DNA of 35,352 nt from CAYYKD01 sp964471825 (GTDB lineage Bacteria > Spirochaetota > GWE2-31-10 > CAYYKD01), in assembly GCA_964471825.1 (NCBI GenBank), contig CAYYKD010000038.1, positions 1 through 35,352 on the forward strand, given 5' to 3'. Below the pieces are notes generated by a model. It was not told the DNA's origin and did not search any database. It was given only the letters and a program-made list of their open reading frames with translations. Shown piece after piece: positions 1 through 7,807 of the stretch (within the stretch, counting starts at the first letter, position 1; every line of letters starts with the position of its first letter). The translations under genes and the position numbers were made by a program.

Positions 1-396
1 AATTTAATGATATGCAAAGTTACATTTAATGTGAGTCAATTCGAACATACCTTTTAACATTTTTTTGATTTGACTTTTTCCAAAAAAAAGGATATAAAAG
101 AAAGAAGAGAAACTCTCACAGAAATTGATTTAGAATTTTTTCGAAACATATTTTTTTTAAAACAAGGAAAATGCAGTGTCATCCTTGACGCTATTGGTTG
201 ACTTACGACATCCTGTCCTCGTCGACATTCCCAACTCGTGTTGGTTGCTCTGCAGCAGAGAAAACACCGGTTTAAATTACATCCTGCTCGTAATTTGTAA
301 CAATTTAACACTAGTTTAACAAATAAAATATTAAGTAAAAACACTGAAGGAATTTTTGCATGAGTCTCAACATAATAACAATTTTTGGAGTAATTT
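1..396. other. Intergenic region upstream of the kinase gene
   Basis: This is AT-rich non-coding DNA apart from the structured segment at 165-300. A GGAG ribosome-binding site at 387-390 serves the ATG at 397. No convincing promoter pair was found for the rightward genes, and the upstream neighbour lies outside the window. Confidence 0.6.
165..300 (-). ncRNA. Candidate structured RNA with CsrA-type GGA hairpins
   Basis: This non-coding stretch is clearly GC-richer than its surroundings and packs five short perfect stems. In minus-strand order they are 296-290/280-274 (7 bp), 260-256/252-248 (5 bp), 244-240/235-231 (5 bp), 217-214/210-207 (4 bp) and 189-186/181-178 (4 bp). Read on the minus strand, three of the hairpins present CAGGATG, CAGGATG and AAGGATG with GGA in or at the loop. 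CAGGAYG-like loop repeats are the hallmark of CsrB/RsmY-type RNAs that sequester CsrA. The strand is chosen only because GGA lies on the minus strand. On the plus strand the same hairpins would form a leader for the kinase gene at 397. A weak stem followed by a U-rich run (about 115-70, minus) could end the RNA. An open 36-codon frame also crosses the segment, so a conserved small ORF cannot be excluded. Confidence 0.4.
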
Positions 397-1404
397 ATGG
401 CTGAATATGATGTATATGGACTTGGAAATGCCTTAATGGATATACAGGCATTTATAGATGAAGACTTTTTAAAGAAGAATAATTTAAAAAAAGGTGTAAT
501 GAGTCTTATAGATGAGGCTAAATCAAGAGAAATTCAAAATGGATTAGCTCATATTAAAACTAACTCTCAACCAGGTGGAGACTGTGCCAACACAATGAGT
601 ACAATAGCACTTCTAGGTGGGAAACCGATTTTTAATGGAATAGTTGCTGATGATATGTATGGCAGACTTTATGATAAAATGTTATCCGACAGGGGAGTTA
701 AAACTCTAATTTTCAAACAGAATGATGGAATTACAGGAAATTCAATTGTCTTGACAACTCCTGATGCTGAGAGAACTATGAACACTCATCTGGGTGTCTG
801 TAGAGAATATTCAAGAGAAGAAATTGATGTAAACCTCCTTAAAGATTCAAAAATTCTTCACTGCACAGGCTATAATTGGGATNNNNNNNNNNCACCTCAA
901 CAGAAAGATGCAGTTACATTCGCGATGGAAACAGCAAAAATAATGAATAAAAAAGTATCATTTGATTTGGCAGATCCGTATTGTGTTGGGCGAAATATAG
1001 ATGATTTTAAAAGAATTATCAATAGTTTTGTAAATATCGTTTTTGGTAATGAAGAGGAAGCAAAAATGCTTACCGGAGAAAACGATCCTATTAAAGCAGG
1101 CGAATCGATAAGGAAAATGGGAGCTGAAATAGTTCTTGTTAAAGTAGGCGGAAATGGCAGCTGGCTTTTTTATGATGACAAACAAATAAAAATTTCAGTA
1201 TCAAAAGCTGAAACGGTACTTGATTCAACCGGATGCGGGGATAGTTATGCCGGAGGATTTCTATTTGGTATCACAAATGGGTTTACTAATGAAAAATCAG
1301 CAGACATAGCTAGTCTTGTTGCAGGAAAAATGATAAGCGTACCGGGAGCACAGTTTGAATCATTAAATTTCAAGGAAATAAAAAAGAGAATTGGTGAGAT
1401 ATAA
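397..1404 (+). CDS. PfkB-family carbohydrate/nucleoside kinase, adenosine-kinase-like
   Basis: Likely a cytoplasmic ribokinase-superfamily kinase that transfers phosphate from ATP to a sugar or nucleoside hydroxyl. The glycine-rich PfkB motif GGDCANTMSTIALLGG is at residues 60-75. The second signature, DSTGCGD (276-282), supplies the catalytic Asp282; the usual GAGD reads GCGD. The N-terminal GLGNALMDI and the overall length (335 residues) fit adenosine-kinase-like members of spirochaetes and Bacteroidetes, but the substrate cannot be fixed from sequence. A 10-N scaffold gap at 883-892 covers codons 163-166. The frame is open on both sides, so the gap keeps the frame, although its true length is unknown. 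The ATG has GGAG seven bases upstream. The stop is followed after 2 bp by the epimerase start, so the two genes are probably cotranscribed. Confidence 0.85.
   Translation: MAEYDVYGLGNALMDIQAFIDEDFLKKNNLKKGVMSLIDEAKSREIQNGLAHIKTNSQPGGDCANTMSTIALLGGKPIFNGIVADDMYGRLYDKMLSDRGVKTLIFKQNDGITGNSIVLTTPDAERTMNTHLGVCREYSREEIDVNLLKDSKILHCTGYNWDXXXXPQQKDAVTFAMETAKIMNKKVSFDLADPYCVGRNIDDFKRIINSFVNIVFGNEEEAKMLTGENDPIKAGESIRKMGAEIVLVKVGGNGSWLFYDDKQIKISVSKAETVLDSTGCGDSYAGGFLFGITNGFTNEKSADIASLVAGKMISVPGAQFESLNFKEIKKRIGEI
883..892. other. Scaffold gap (10 N)
   Basis: Ten unresolved bases lie inside the PfkB-family kinase gene. The reading frame is preserved across them, but the number of missing residues is uncertain. 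Confidence 0.98.
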
Positions 1405-1406
1405 CA

Positions 1407-2339
1407 ATGATCAAATATTTAATTACAGGTGGAGCCGGGTTTATCGGCTCCAATTTAGCTGATATATTATCAGACAGCGAAAATGAAGTTACAATTTATG
1501 ACAATCTCACTACCGGGTACATTGATAATATACCCAATAAATCTAATATTAGATTTATTCAAGGTGATATCCGTGATTCAATAAAAATTAAGGAACTCTT
1601 TAACAATACTAACTTTGATACCGTTTTTCATTTGGCTGCTGAGGTAAGTGTTCCGGCAAGTATGAAAAATCCAATAGATACAGAACACATTAATACTATC
1701 GGCACACTCAACATCCTAGACTTATCTGTAAAGACCGGAGTAAAATCATTTTTCCTTGCATCTTCTGCTGCAATATATGGTGATAGTATTTTATGCCCTA
1801 AAAGAATTGATATGGCTCCATCTCCGATTTCACCATACGCTATAAGTAAACTTTCAGGAGAATTCTACGCAGGTATGTTTTATAGAGAGTATGGAATAAA
1901 AACAACTGTTGCTAGATTTTTTAATGTCTTTGGAGAAAAACAAGATCCAAAATCCGCCTATGCGGCTGCAGTACCCATATTTATTTCTAAGGCTCTAAAT
2001 AATGAAACAATTACAATATACGGTGATGGTGAACAAACAAGAGATTTTATATATGTAAAGGACCTATGTAAATTTATTATTAGTTTAACAGGAAATCATA
2101 CCGGTATCTTTAATCTTGGATACGGACAACCAACTACTATAAACTCCCTAGTAAAAACAATCATAAATCTAACTAACTCCAAAAGTAAAGTTGAATTTAA
2201 AGAAAATAGAATTGGAGATGTAAAGTATTCTTACGCTGATACTAGTCAAACAAAGATCACTGAGTCTACAAAAATAATTGGATTTAACGATGGCTTATTA
2301 AACACAATTAATTACTTTAAAAAAATGAATCAAACATAG
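1407..2339 (+). CDS. NAD-dependent sugar-nucleotide epimerase/dehydratase (extended SDR)
   Basis: A cytoplasmic extended short-chain dehydrogenase that probably epimerises or dehydrates an NDP-sugar for cell-surface glycan synthesis. The Rossmann motif GGAGFIG is at residues 8-14 and the NAD-ribose-binding Asp32 sits in YDNLTTG. The catalytic tetrad region includes the Ser pair 119-120 and the YxxxK motif Tyr144/Lys148 in SPYAISK. The later RDFIYVKDL segment is typical of the UDP-glucose/UDP-GlcNAc 4-epimerase group. The length, 310 residues, is normal. The ATG starts 2 bp after the upstream kinase stop, and its GGTGAG ribosome-binding site lies inside that gene's last codons, so translation is probably coupled. 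The exact substrate (GalE-like, WbpP-like or other) is not determinable here. Confidence 0.87.
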   Translation: MIKYLITGGAGFIGSNLADILSDSENEVTIYDNLTTGYIDNIPNKSNIRFIQGDIRDSIKIKELFNNTNFDTVFHLAAEVSVPASMKNPIDTEHINTIGTLNILDLSVKTGVKSFFLASSAAIYGDSILCPKRIDMAPSPISPYAISKLSGEFYAGMFYREYGIKTTVARFFNVFGEKQDPKSAYAAAVPIFISKALNNETITIYGDGEQTRDFIYVKDLCKFIISLTGNHTGIFNLGYGQPTTINSLVKTIINLTNSKSKVEFKENRIGDVKYSYADTSQTKITESTKIIGFNDGLLNTINYFKKMNQT

Positions 2340-2375
2340 AAAATTATAAATTAAGAATAAAAATAGAAATGAAAA

Positions 2376-2957
2376 ATGAACAAAAACGAATATCGAACCA
2401 TTTTAAGAAATGAAAGAAAAATTATACCAACAAATAAATTAATTGATTACTCAAACTTGATTTTCAATAAAATTACAAGCTCTCAAGTTTACAAAGATTC
2501 TCAAGTAATCTTCTGCTATATTTCATATAATAGTGAGATTATAACAACTGAATTTATTAATTATGCAATTAAGGATAACAAACAGATAGTTGTACCTTAT
2601 ATTTATGATAAATCAATGTTTCTCTCAGTACTAAACGATCTAAATGAAACTATAATAAATAGATTTAACATTCTTCAACCGGAAAATTATCTGCCTGTAG
2701 ACATAAATACCGTAGATCTGGCTATTGTACCCGGACTAGGATTTAACATATATGGATTTAGGATCGGTTATGGCGGAGGTTATTATGACCGGTTTTTGTC
2801 TGAGTATAAACAGTACAGTATTGGCGTTGCAATGTCTGAATTTTTAATCAGTGACTTGCCATTTGAAGATCACGATAAACCTGTAGACTTCATAGTTACC
2901 GAAAAGAACAATCATCTAACAAATTACAGCCCCTATGAACCCGAATTATTTTCATGA
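2376..2957 (+). CDS. 5-formyltetrahydrofolate cyclo-ligase (MTHFS)
   Basis: Converts 5-formyl-THF to 5,10-methenyl-THF with ATP in one-carbon metabolism. The family signature GYGGGYYDRF at residues 131-140 binds phosphate and folate. The basic N-terminal helix with RTILRNERK is typical. The length, 193 residues, matches the family. It lies 36 bp after the epimerase, probably in the same transcript; its ribosome-binding site is weak (A-rich, no clear GGAG). Its last 25 bp overlap the 3' end of the convergent MCP gene. The usual symbols are ygfA or fthC, but the local name is unknown. Confidence 0.92.
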   Translation: MNKNEYRTILRNERKIIPTNKLIDYSNLIFNKITSSQVYKDSQVIFCYISYNSEIITTEFINYAIKDNKQIVVPYIYDKSMFLSVLNDLNETIINRFNILQPENYLPVDINTVDLAIVPGLGFNIYGFRIGYGGGYYDRFLSEYKQYSIGVAMSEFLISDLPFEDHDKPVDFIVTEKNNHLTNYSPYEPELFS

Positions 2958-4306
2958 TTATCAACGCCGCCTAATTCCATGGAAGATTTTGCAATTTTTA
3001 GAAGGTCCTCTGATTGATTATTTAATCTATTAATGCTCATATTAACACTCATCAATAATGCATTAATAATCACTGCCTGTGAGTTCAAGGTATCCGTTGC
3101 TTCATATACTGATTGAAGTTTTTCCTGCTGCATATCAGATGAATTTCTAATCATATTAGCCATTGTATATAATGATTCAGTAATACCTTTCATCAATATT
3201 ACATTTTCTATCTGAAACTTTATTTTATCAGATAACTTCTCGATCTCAACAACATTTTCATTGATTGCGTCATTTATTTTATTAACACCATCTTTAGCAG
3301 ATGCAGAATACTCAAGTCCCTCCTTCATCTCTAAGAATAGAGTGTCTACTTCTTTTGTTATTAAATGAGTTGCATTTGAAGAAGACTCTGCAAGCTCTCT
3401 GATCTCATCAGCTACTACAGCAAACCCTCTGCCGGCATCACCTGCATGTGCAGCCTCTATTGCAGCATTCATAGCCAAAAGATTAGTCTGCGAGGATATT
3501 TTTTTTATTAAAGAGATCATATCTTTTATTTTTTTAAATGATTTATCAAGGTGATCAATAAATGTAATAACACTATCAATTTTTTTTGTCCCATCATTTG
3601 TTATTGTCTTAAGTGTTGTTGTAAACTCATGGGATTGTTTTAATGAAGACTCAATGTCATCACTAGCGTTCTGAATCTGTTGATTTTGCATAAAAAGATC
3701 ATTTATATGATCAAAAAGTGTCCCGAAATTCTTTGTAATCTCCTTAAACATAACCCTGGTTTCATCTAATCCCTTTGCACCTATTTCAATTGATTTATTC
3801 TGCAATTCAACTGCACTTTCAAGATTTCCTGAAGCACCCTTTTGATTAGTTAATCCTTTTAGCACACTCTCAATACCCTTATAAATATTAGTTGTATGTG
3901 CAAACATTTCATCTTTAAGATTATTATTTTCCAATTCTATTTTAATTAATTTTGATTTTACAACTGATAGGATCTCAATAAGAGAAACCTCTTGTTTATC
4001 TGCTCTATCTATAACTTCACCGATATGACCAAAGTCTTTTATCTCTTGGATAATTTCATTAAATTTAACCTGATCCTTCTTTAACTTAATCATTGTAAAT
4101 ACAAATAATACAAAACAAAATAGTATAATCAATAAAGCTGATAGCTCAGAAATTTTTGCAATGAGACTCCCAACCAACAGTAATATAAAAATTAAACTTA
4201 TAGTCAAAGATATATATATATTTTTTTTTAAAGGTTTATAAAATGAATTGTAAATCATAAATGATATCAATAAAACTATTATTAAAACCATAAAAACAGT
4301 ATACAT
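2933..4306 (-). CDS. Methyl-accepting chemotaxis-like signalling protein, membrane-anchored without periplasmic sensor
   Basis: Likely couples to CheA/CheW through the conserved hairpin tip: residues about 270-312 contain NLLAMNAAIEAAHAGDAGRGFAVVADEIRELA (given here in two overlapping pieces of the motif: NLLAMNAAIEAAHAG and GRGFAVVADEIREL). Three hydrophobic helices fill the first 75 residues with almost no loop between them. There is thus no periplasmic ligand domain, no recognisable HAMP, and no C-terminal CheR-docking pentapeptide. The remainder is predicted coiled coil. An upstream TTG at 4318 is in frame, but ATG 4306 is preferred because GGTGG lies six bases before it and a good promoter sits just upstream; this gives 457 residues. 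It is convergent with the cyclo-ligase gene and divergent from lolC. The signal sensed is unknown and could be membrane state or energy. Confidence 0.85.
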   Translation of the reverse strand: MYTVFMVLIIVLLISFMIYNSFYKPLKKNIYISLTISLIFILLLVGSLIAKISELSALLIILFCFVLFVFTMIKLKKDQVKFNEIIQEIKDFGHIGEVIDRADKQEVSLIEILSVVKSKLIKIELENNNLKDEMFAHTTNIYKGIESVLKGLTNQKGASGNLESAVELQNKSIEIGAKGLDETRVMFKEITKNFGTLFDHINDLFMQNQQIQNASDDIESSLKQSHEFTTTLKTITNDGTKKIDSVITFIDHLDKSFKKIKDMISLIKKISSQTNLLAMNAAIEAAHAGDAGRGFAVVADEIRELAESSSNATHLITKEVDTLFLEMKEGLEYSASAKDGVNKINDAINENVVEIEKLSDKIKFQIENVILMKGITESLYTMANMIRNSSDMQQEKLQSVYEATDTLNSQAVIINALLMSVNMSINRLNNQSEDLLKIAKSSMELGGVDNHENNSGS

Positions 4307-4324
4307 AAAATCCACCAACTTATT

Positions 4325-4353
4325 ATTATAAATATTAAATATTTTACTTACAA
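4325..4353 (-). promoter_or_regulatory. Sigma70-type promoter for the MCP gene
   Basis: Minus-strand -35 TTGTAA (4353-4348), a 17-bp spacer and -10 TATAAT (4330-4325). The predicted transcription start leaves a leader of about 14 bases carrying GGTGG before ATG 4306. Confidence 0.6.
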
Positions 4354-4414
4354 ACTTATAATATCATATAATCCATTAAAAATAAATATATTATTAAGAT
4401 TTATTTGAGAAATA

Positions 4415-4442
4415 TGGACATATTTTAAAAAATAGATATAAT
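4415..4442 (+). promoter_or_regulatory. Sigma70-type promoter for lolC-lolE-lolD, possibly leaderless
   Basis: -35 TGGACA (4415-4420), a 16-bp spacer and a perfect -10 TATAAT (4437-4442). The usual start distance puts transcription at about 4448-4450, on the ATG at 4449. No Shine-Dalgarno is visible before that ATG. Confidence 0.6.
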
Positions 4443-4448
4443 ACAAAA

Positions 4449-5795
4449 ATGTTTAATCATATAAATAATACGATAAAATATTTCAAGTTTATTTTTTTTA
4501 TTCAAGCAAATTTATTTTCTAAAAAGAATAGAGAATTAAAATCTAAGGTCATGTTTAACTCAATTTTTTTAGGGCTCTCTCTTGGTCTGGCAATATTGAT
4601 TGTAGTAATAGGTGTTATGAATGGTTTTCAGGAAAATCATATATCAAGAAGAATTGAAATAGGGTCTTTTCATATTACACTTCAAAAAAAAATAGGTTAC
4701 ATAGATGAAGATACTATAAAATTATTAAAGAATGAATTATATAAATACAATCAAATTACTGCGGTTACACCATATATAGATAAACAAATAATAGTCAAAC
4801 CATACCAAAGAGCATATATCGAATCTCAGGTTTTAAAATTGCGGGCATTTGATCCAATTGAGATGCAAAAAGATAACACATTTATGAGAATATTTCAACG
4901 ACATGAAGATAACTTTGATTTAGGACCATATTCTACATTTATCGGACAAGAACTTGCCTATAAACTCTATACAAATATTAACAAATATATTCAAGTTACA
5001 TCTGATATATCACTTTCATCATACAAATCTGACGGTACACCATTTAAAGTTTCAAATGTTTTTAATACAGGAAGTTATGATTTTGATAGATATTGGATAT
5101 TTATCTCACTCGAATCACTGTCGATAATTTCTAGATTAAATATCGATAAGATTGGAATAAAACTAAATAATTATAATGAAATCAAAAATATAATTAACGA
5201 GTTGTCTTTAAAATATTCTAGCGACTACGATATTATAAGTGCTGAAGATACAAATTCTGGATTTTTTAATGCCTTAAGAATAGAAAAAGCACTAATGTCA
5301 TTTATATTCATAATAATTTTCATTATGATATCTATCAATACAATAGGTGCGGTAAGATTAAGCATTATGACAAAAAAAACTAACATAGCAATATTAAAAG
5401 CATTAGGAACAAGTCAGAATGATATTATATTTGTTTTTATACTGCAGAGTATATTTACCGGCCTATCTGCATCTATAGCAGGGCTTATTCTTGGAACATT
5501 TCTTGCATATAATATTGAATTCATCTTTAAAACCACTGAGTTTTTGATTAATTCAATATTAAATTTTATGTTTTTTACTTTTGAACCCCTCTTAGTTGGC
5601 ACAAATTTAATTCCTTCATCAATTAAGATATACGATAACTCAATTTACTATCAGACAGGAATACCTGTAAAATTAATTTTTAAAGAGCTGTATTATATGT
5701 GTTTTTTTGTATTTGGAATTACTGTAGCATCCGGTTTAGCACCGGTTTTCTACACATCAAAACTACGACCAAATGAAATTTTGAGGGATAAATAG
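4449..5795 (+). CDS. lolC: Lipoprotein-releasing ABC transporter permease, LolC/E type (first)
   Basis: Inner-membrane permease of the LolCDE machine that extracts outer-membrane-destined lipoproteins and hands them to a periplasmic carrier. The N-terminal helix region with VVIGVMNGFQ (residues about 48-60) is the hallmark of the family. A large periplasmic MacB-like domain (about 60-270) follows, then three C-terminal helices of the FtsX domain, including the AILKALGTSQNDI coupling segment near 314-326. The length, 448 residues, is slightly above E. coli LolC. The ATG at 4449 has no ribosome-binding site and sits at the predicted transcription start. An internal ATG at 4551 exists but would remove the conserved cytoplasmic N-terminus. 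It is followed after 1 bp by the second permease. LolC versus LolE identity is assigned by order only. Confidence 0.85.
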   Translation: MFNHINNTIKYFKFIFFIQANLFSKKNRELKSKVMFNSIFLGLSLGLAILIVVIGVMNGFQENHISRRIEIGSFHITLQKKIGYIDEDTIKLLKNELYKYNQITAVTPYIDKQIIVKPYQRAYIESQVLKLRAFDPIEMQKDNTFMRIFQRHEDNFDLGPYSTFIGQELAYKLYTNINKYIQVTSDISLSSYKSDGTPFKVSNVFNTGSYDFDRYWIFISLESLSIISRLNIDKIGIKLNNYNEIKNIINELSLKYSSDYDIISAEDTNSGFFNALRIEKALMSFIFIIIFIMISINTIGAVRLSIMTKKTNIAILKALGTSQNDIIFVFILQSIFTGLSASIAGLILGTFLAYNIEFIFKTTEFLINSILNFMFFTFEPLLVGTNLIPSSIKIYDNSIYYQTGIPVKLIFKELYYMCFFVFGITVASGLAPVFYTSKLRPNEILRDK

Positions 5796-5796
5796 T

Positions 5797-7089
5797 ATGA
5801 AATTTGAAAATTATCTTTCACTTAAATACCTATCAAACAGCTCAGGAAATAAAGAGATTTCAAGATCATCAATAACTGTTGTAATTGTAACAACTCTTTC
5901 AATAATTTTTTATATTTCATGCGTTGGACTTATGAATGGTTACTCAGATGGAATTTTAGATTTAAACCGTGAAATTAAAACAGGACACATAGATTTTGAA
6001 GATTACTATGATACTTATACTGAAGTATCAGATGAGGCAAGACAAAAACTTCTAAACATAGATGGGATTTCATCTGCTATATTTTTTAAAGAAGTCAAAG
6101 GCCTTTTAACTGCAAATTCAATAAATATTGGGATCCTATCATTTAGAGCCTATGAAGAAAATATATTTAATGATGACCAAAAAATTAATAAAATGATAAG
6201 ACTATTAGAAGGATCTAAAGATCTTGCAAACAATAATATTATGCTTTCCAAAAAAACCGCCTCGGATTTAAAAGTAGCAATCGGCGATCCTGTTTTTTTT
6301 ATGGGAATGTTATCAGGAAATAGCAGCAAGGTTACATTTAAAAAATTTACTGTTTCAGGAATTTTCACAACAGGCTTTGTCGAGTTAGATGAAATAATTA
6401 CATTTGTTGGTTTAAAAAGTACAAATCTACTCTTCGATAAATCAGTAAGGATGAAAATATCAATTAAGCTTGAAGATCTTTCAAAAACCGATCAAATTGT
6501 TGACGAAGTAAAACTCGCCGGTTTTCCTTCCCTATCAATATGGAAAGATATGAATGCAAGTGATATTATAGCAAACACCTTCAACAAAAATATAATCGGA
6601 TTCATAGTTACCCTCGTTGTAATAATGGCGATACTGAATCTACTGACTGCAGCGTATATTTCTATAAATGAAAAGAAAAAAGAGCTTGGTATTCTAAAGG
6701 CGATGGGGTTTTCTTCTCAAAAAATACTGGTAACTCAACTGCTAAAAGGGGTCTACACAGGTGCTATTAGCGGACTTACCGGCTCAATATTAGGCCTTGC
6801 AGTTTCATTTAATCTTGACTCAATACTTAAATTTTTTACTAACCAAATTAATCATTATAATTTGTTATGCTATCACATAGCAACTAAATTTAATGACACT
6901 CTAATCATGCCGGAAAGAATTGAGATTTTCTCAAAAGATTTTTATCTTGATAAGATATACTCCAACCTTTCATTTTCAGAGCTGATTTTTATTATAATAA
7001 TTACAGTGACATTCTCATTGATATCTTCAATAGCACCGGCAATAAGTGCCGGAAATTTAAAACCTAATGAGGTAATTCGAAATGGATAA
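5797..7089 (+). CDS. lolE: Lipoprotein-releasing ABC transporter permease, LolC/E type (second)
   Basis: Second half of the heterodimeric LolCE permease. It shows the same plan as its neighbour: an N-terminal membrane helix ending in VGLMNGYSDG (residues about 45-55), a periplasmic domain, and three C-terminal helices with the coupling segment LGILKAMGFSSQKI near residues 296-310. It ends SAGNLKPNEVIRNG, the usual LolC/E C-terminal motif. The ATG is 1 bp after the lolC stop, with GAGGGA inside the lolC end. The last 8 bp overlap the ATPase gene. Together the three genes form a complete transporter. The carrier LolA and lipoprotein-processing genes are not in this window. Confidence 0.85.
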   Translation: MKFENYLSLKYLSNSSGNKEISRSSITVVIVTTLSIIFYISCVGLMNGYSDGILDLNREIKTGHIDFEDYYDTYTEVSDEARQKLLNIDGISSAIFFKEVKGLLTANSINIGILSFRAYEENIFNDDQKINKMIRLLEGSKDLANNNIMLSKKTASDLKVAIGDPVFFMGMLSGNSSKVTFKKFTVSGIFTTGFVELDEIITFVGLKSTNLLFDKSVRMKISIKLEDLSKTDQIVDEVKLAGFPSLSIWKDMNASDIIANTFNKNIIGFIVTLVVIMAILNLLTAAYISINEKKKELGILKAMGFSSQKILVTQLLKGVYTGAISGLTGSILGLAVSFNLDSILKFFTNQINHYNLLCYHIATKFNDTLIMPERIEIFSKDFYLDKIYSNLSFSELIFIIIITVTFSLISSIAPAISAGNLKPNEVIRNG

Positions 7090-7765
7090 ATTCATCATTA
7101 CTGTATCTAATCTTTATAAAACATATAAAAATGAAGCTGAGAAACTAACCGTTCTACAGGGTGTAAATCTTACAGTAAACGAAAAATCAACTATCTCAAT
7201 CATGGGAGAAAGCGGCTCAGGTAAATCAACACTTCTAAATTGTATTGGCGGATTGGAAAGTATTTCATCCGGTCAAATATTTATTGGTAACACAGACATC
7301 TCAATGCTAGATGAGAAAGAATTAAATCGAATAAGAAATACTGAAATTGGTTTTGTATTTCAATCACACTATCTACTTGAAGAATTTACCGCCATAGAAA
7401 ATGTAATGATCCCATTTCTTATTAATGACTTTAATAAAAAGACTGCCGCTAAAATAGCTTCCGATCTACTAGAATGTGTTGGGCTTTCAGATAGAATAAA
7501 TTTTTTTCCATCCAGACTCTCAGGTGGTGAAAAGCAACGAGTGGCAATTGCACGATCATTTATTAACAACCCGAAAATTATTCTTGCTGATGAACCGACA
7601 GGAAATCTTGATGAAAAAAATGCAATGCAAGTAATGGATCTTCTTTTAAATATCAATAAAACTTTTAATCACAGCCTAATTGTAATAACACATTCCAAAA
7701 CAATTGCAGAAATGACCGACTTTAAATATCACCTGTCAGATGGCATACTAAAAACTGCACCATAG
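7082..7765 (+). CDS. lolD: Lipoprotein-releasing ABC transporter ATPase LolD
   Basis: Cytoplasmic ATPase powering lipoprotein extraction by LolCE. All ABC motifs are present: Walker A GESGSGKST (42-50), Q-loop Gln94, signature LSGGEKQ (146-152), Walker B IILADE (166-171), and H-loop His204 in VITHS. The stretch FQSHYLLEEFTAIENVMIP after the Q-loop is typical of the LolD/MacB-ATPase class. The length, 227 residues, is normal. The start overlaps the permease gene by 8 bp, indicating translational coupling. No clear terminator follows; the convergent corA gene ends 42 bp downstream. Among LolD, FtsE and MacB ATPases, the two adjacent LolC/E-like permeases favour LolD. Confidence 0.9.
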   Translation: MDKFIITVSNLYKTYKNEAEKLTVLQGVNLTVNEKSTISIMGESGSGKSTLLNCIGGLESISSGQIFIGNTDISMLDEKELNRIRNTEIGFVFQSHYLLEEFTAIENVMIPFLINDFNKKTAAKIASDLLECVGLSDRINFFPSRLSGGEKQRVAIARSFINNPKIILADEPTGNLDEKNAMQVMDLLLNINKTFNHSLIVITHSKTIAEMTDFKYHLSDGILKTAP

Positions 7766-7807
7766 CAGTATGAGTCTACATAGAAAATGCTCTATTTAAA
7801 ACAGTAT

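Noticed and set aside
54..344. Minus-strand open frame of 96 codons
   Set aside because: No ribosome-binding site or family resemblance, odd Cys-rich composition, and the segment is better explained as structured RNA.
4307..4318. TTG start for the MCP gene
   Set aside because: It lies within the region used by the ribosome-binding site GGTGG of ATG 4306; similar TTG or GTG extensions at 9997, 14817 and 15693 were rejected for the same kind of reason.
7753..7769. Hairpin ACTGC/GCAGT over the lolD stop as a terminator
   Set aside because: Only five base pairs and no T-run follow.
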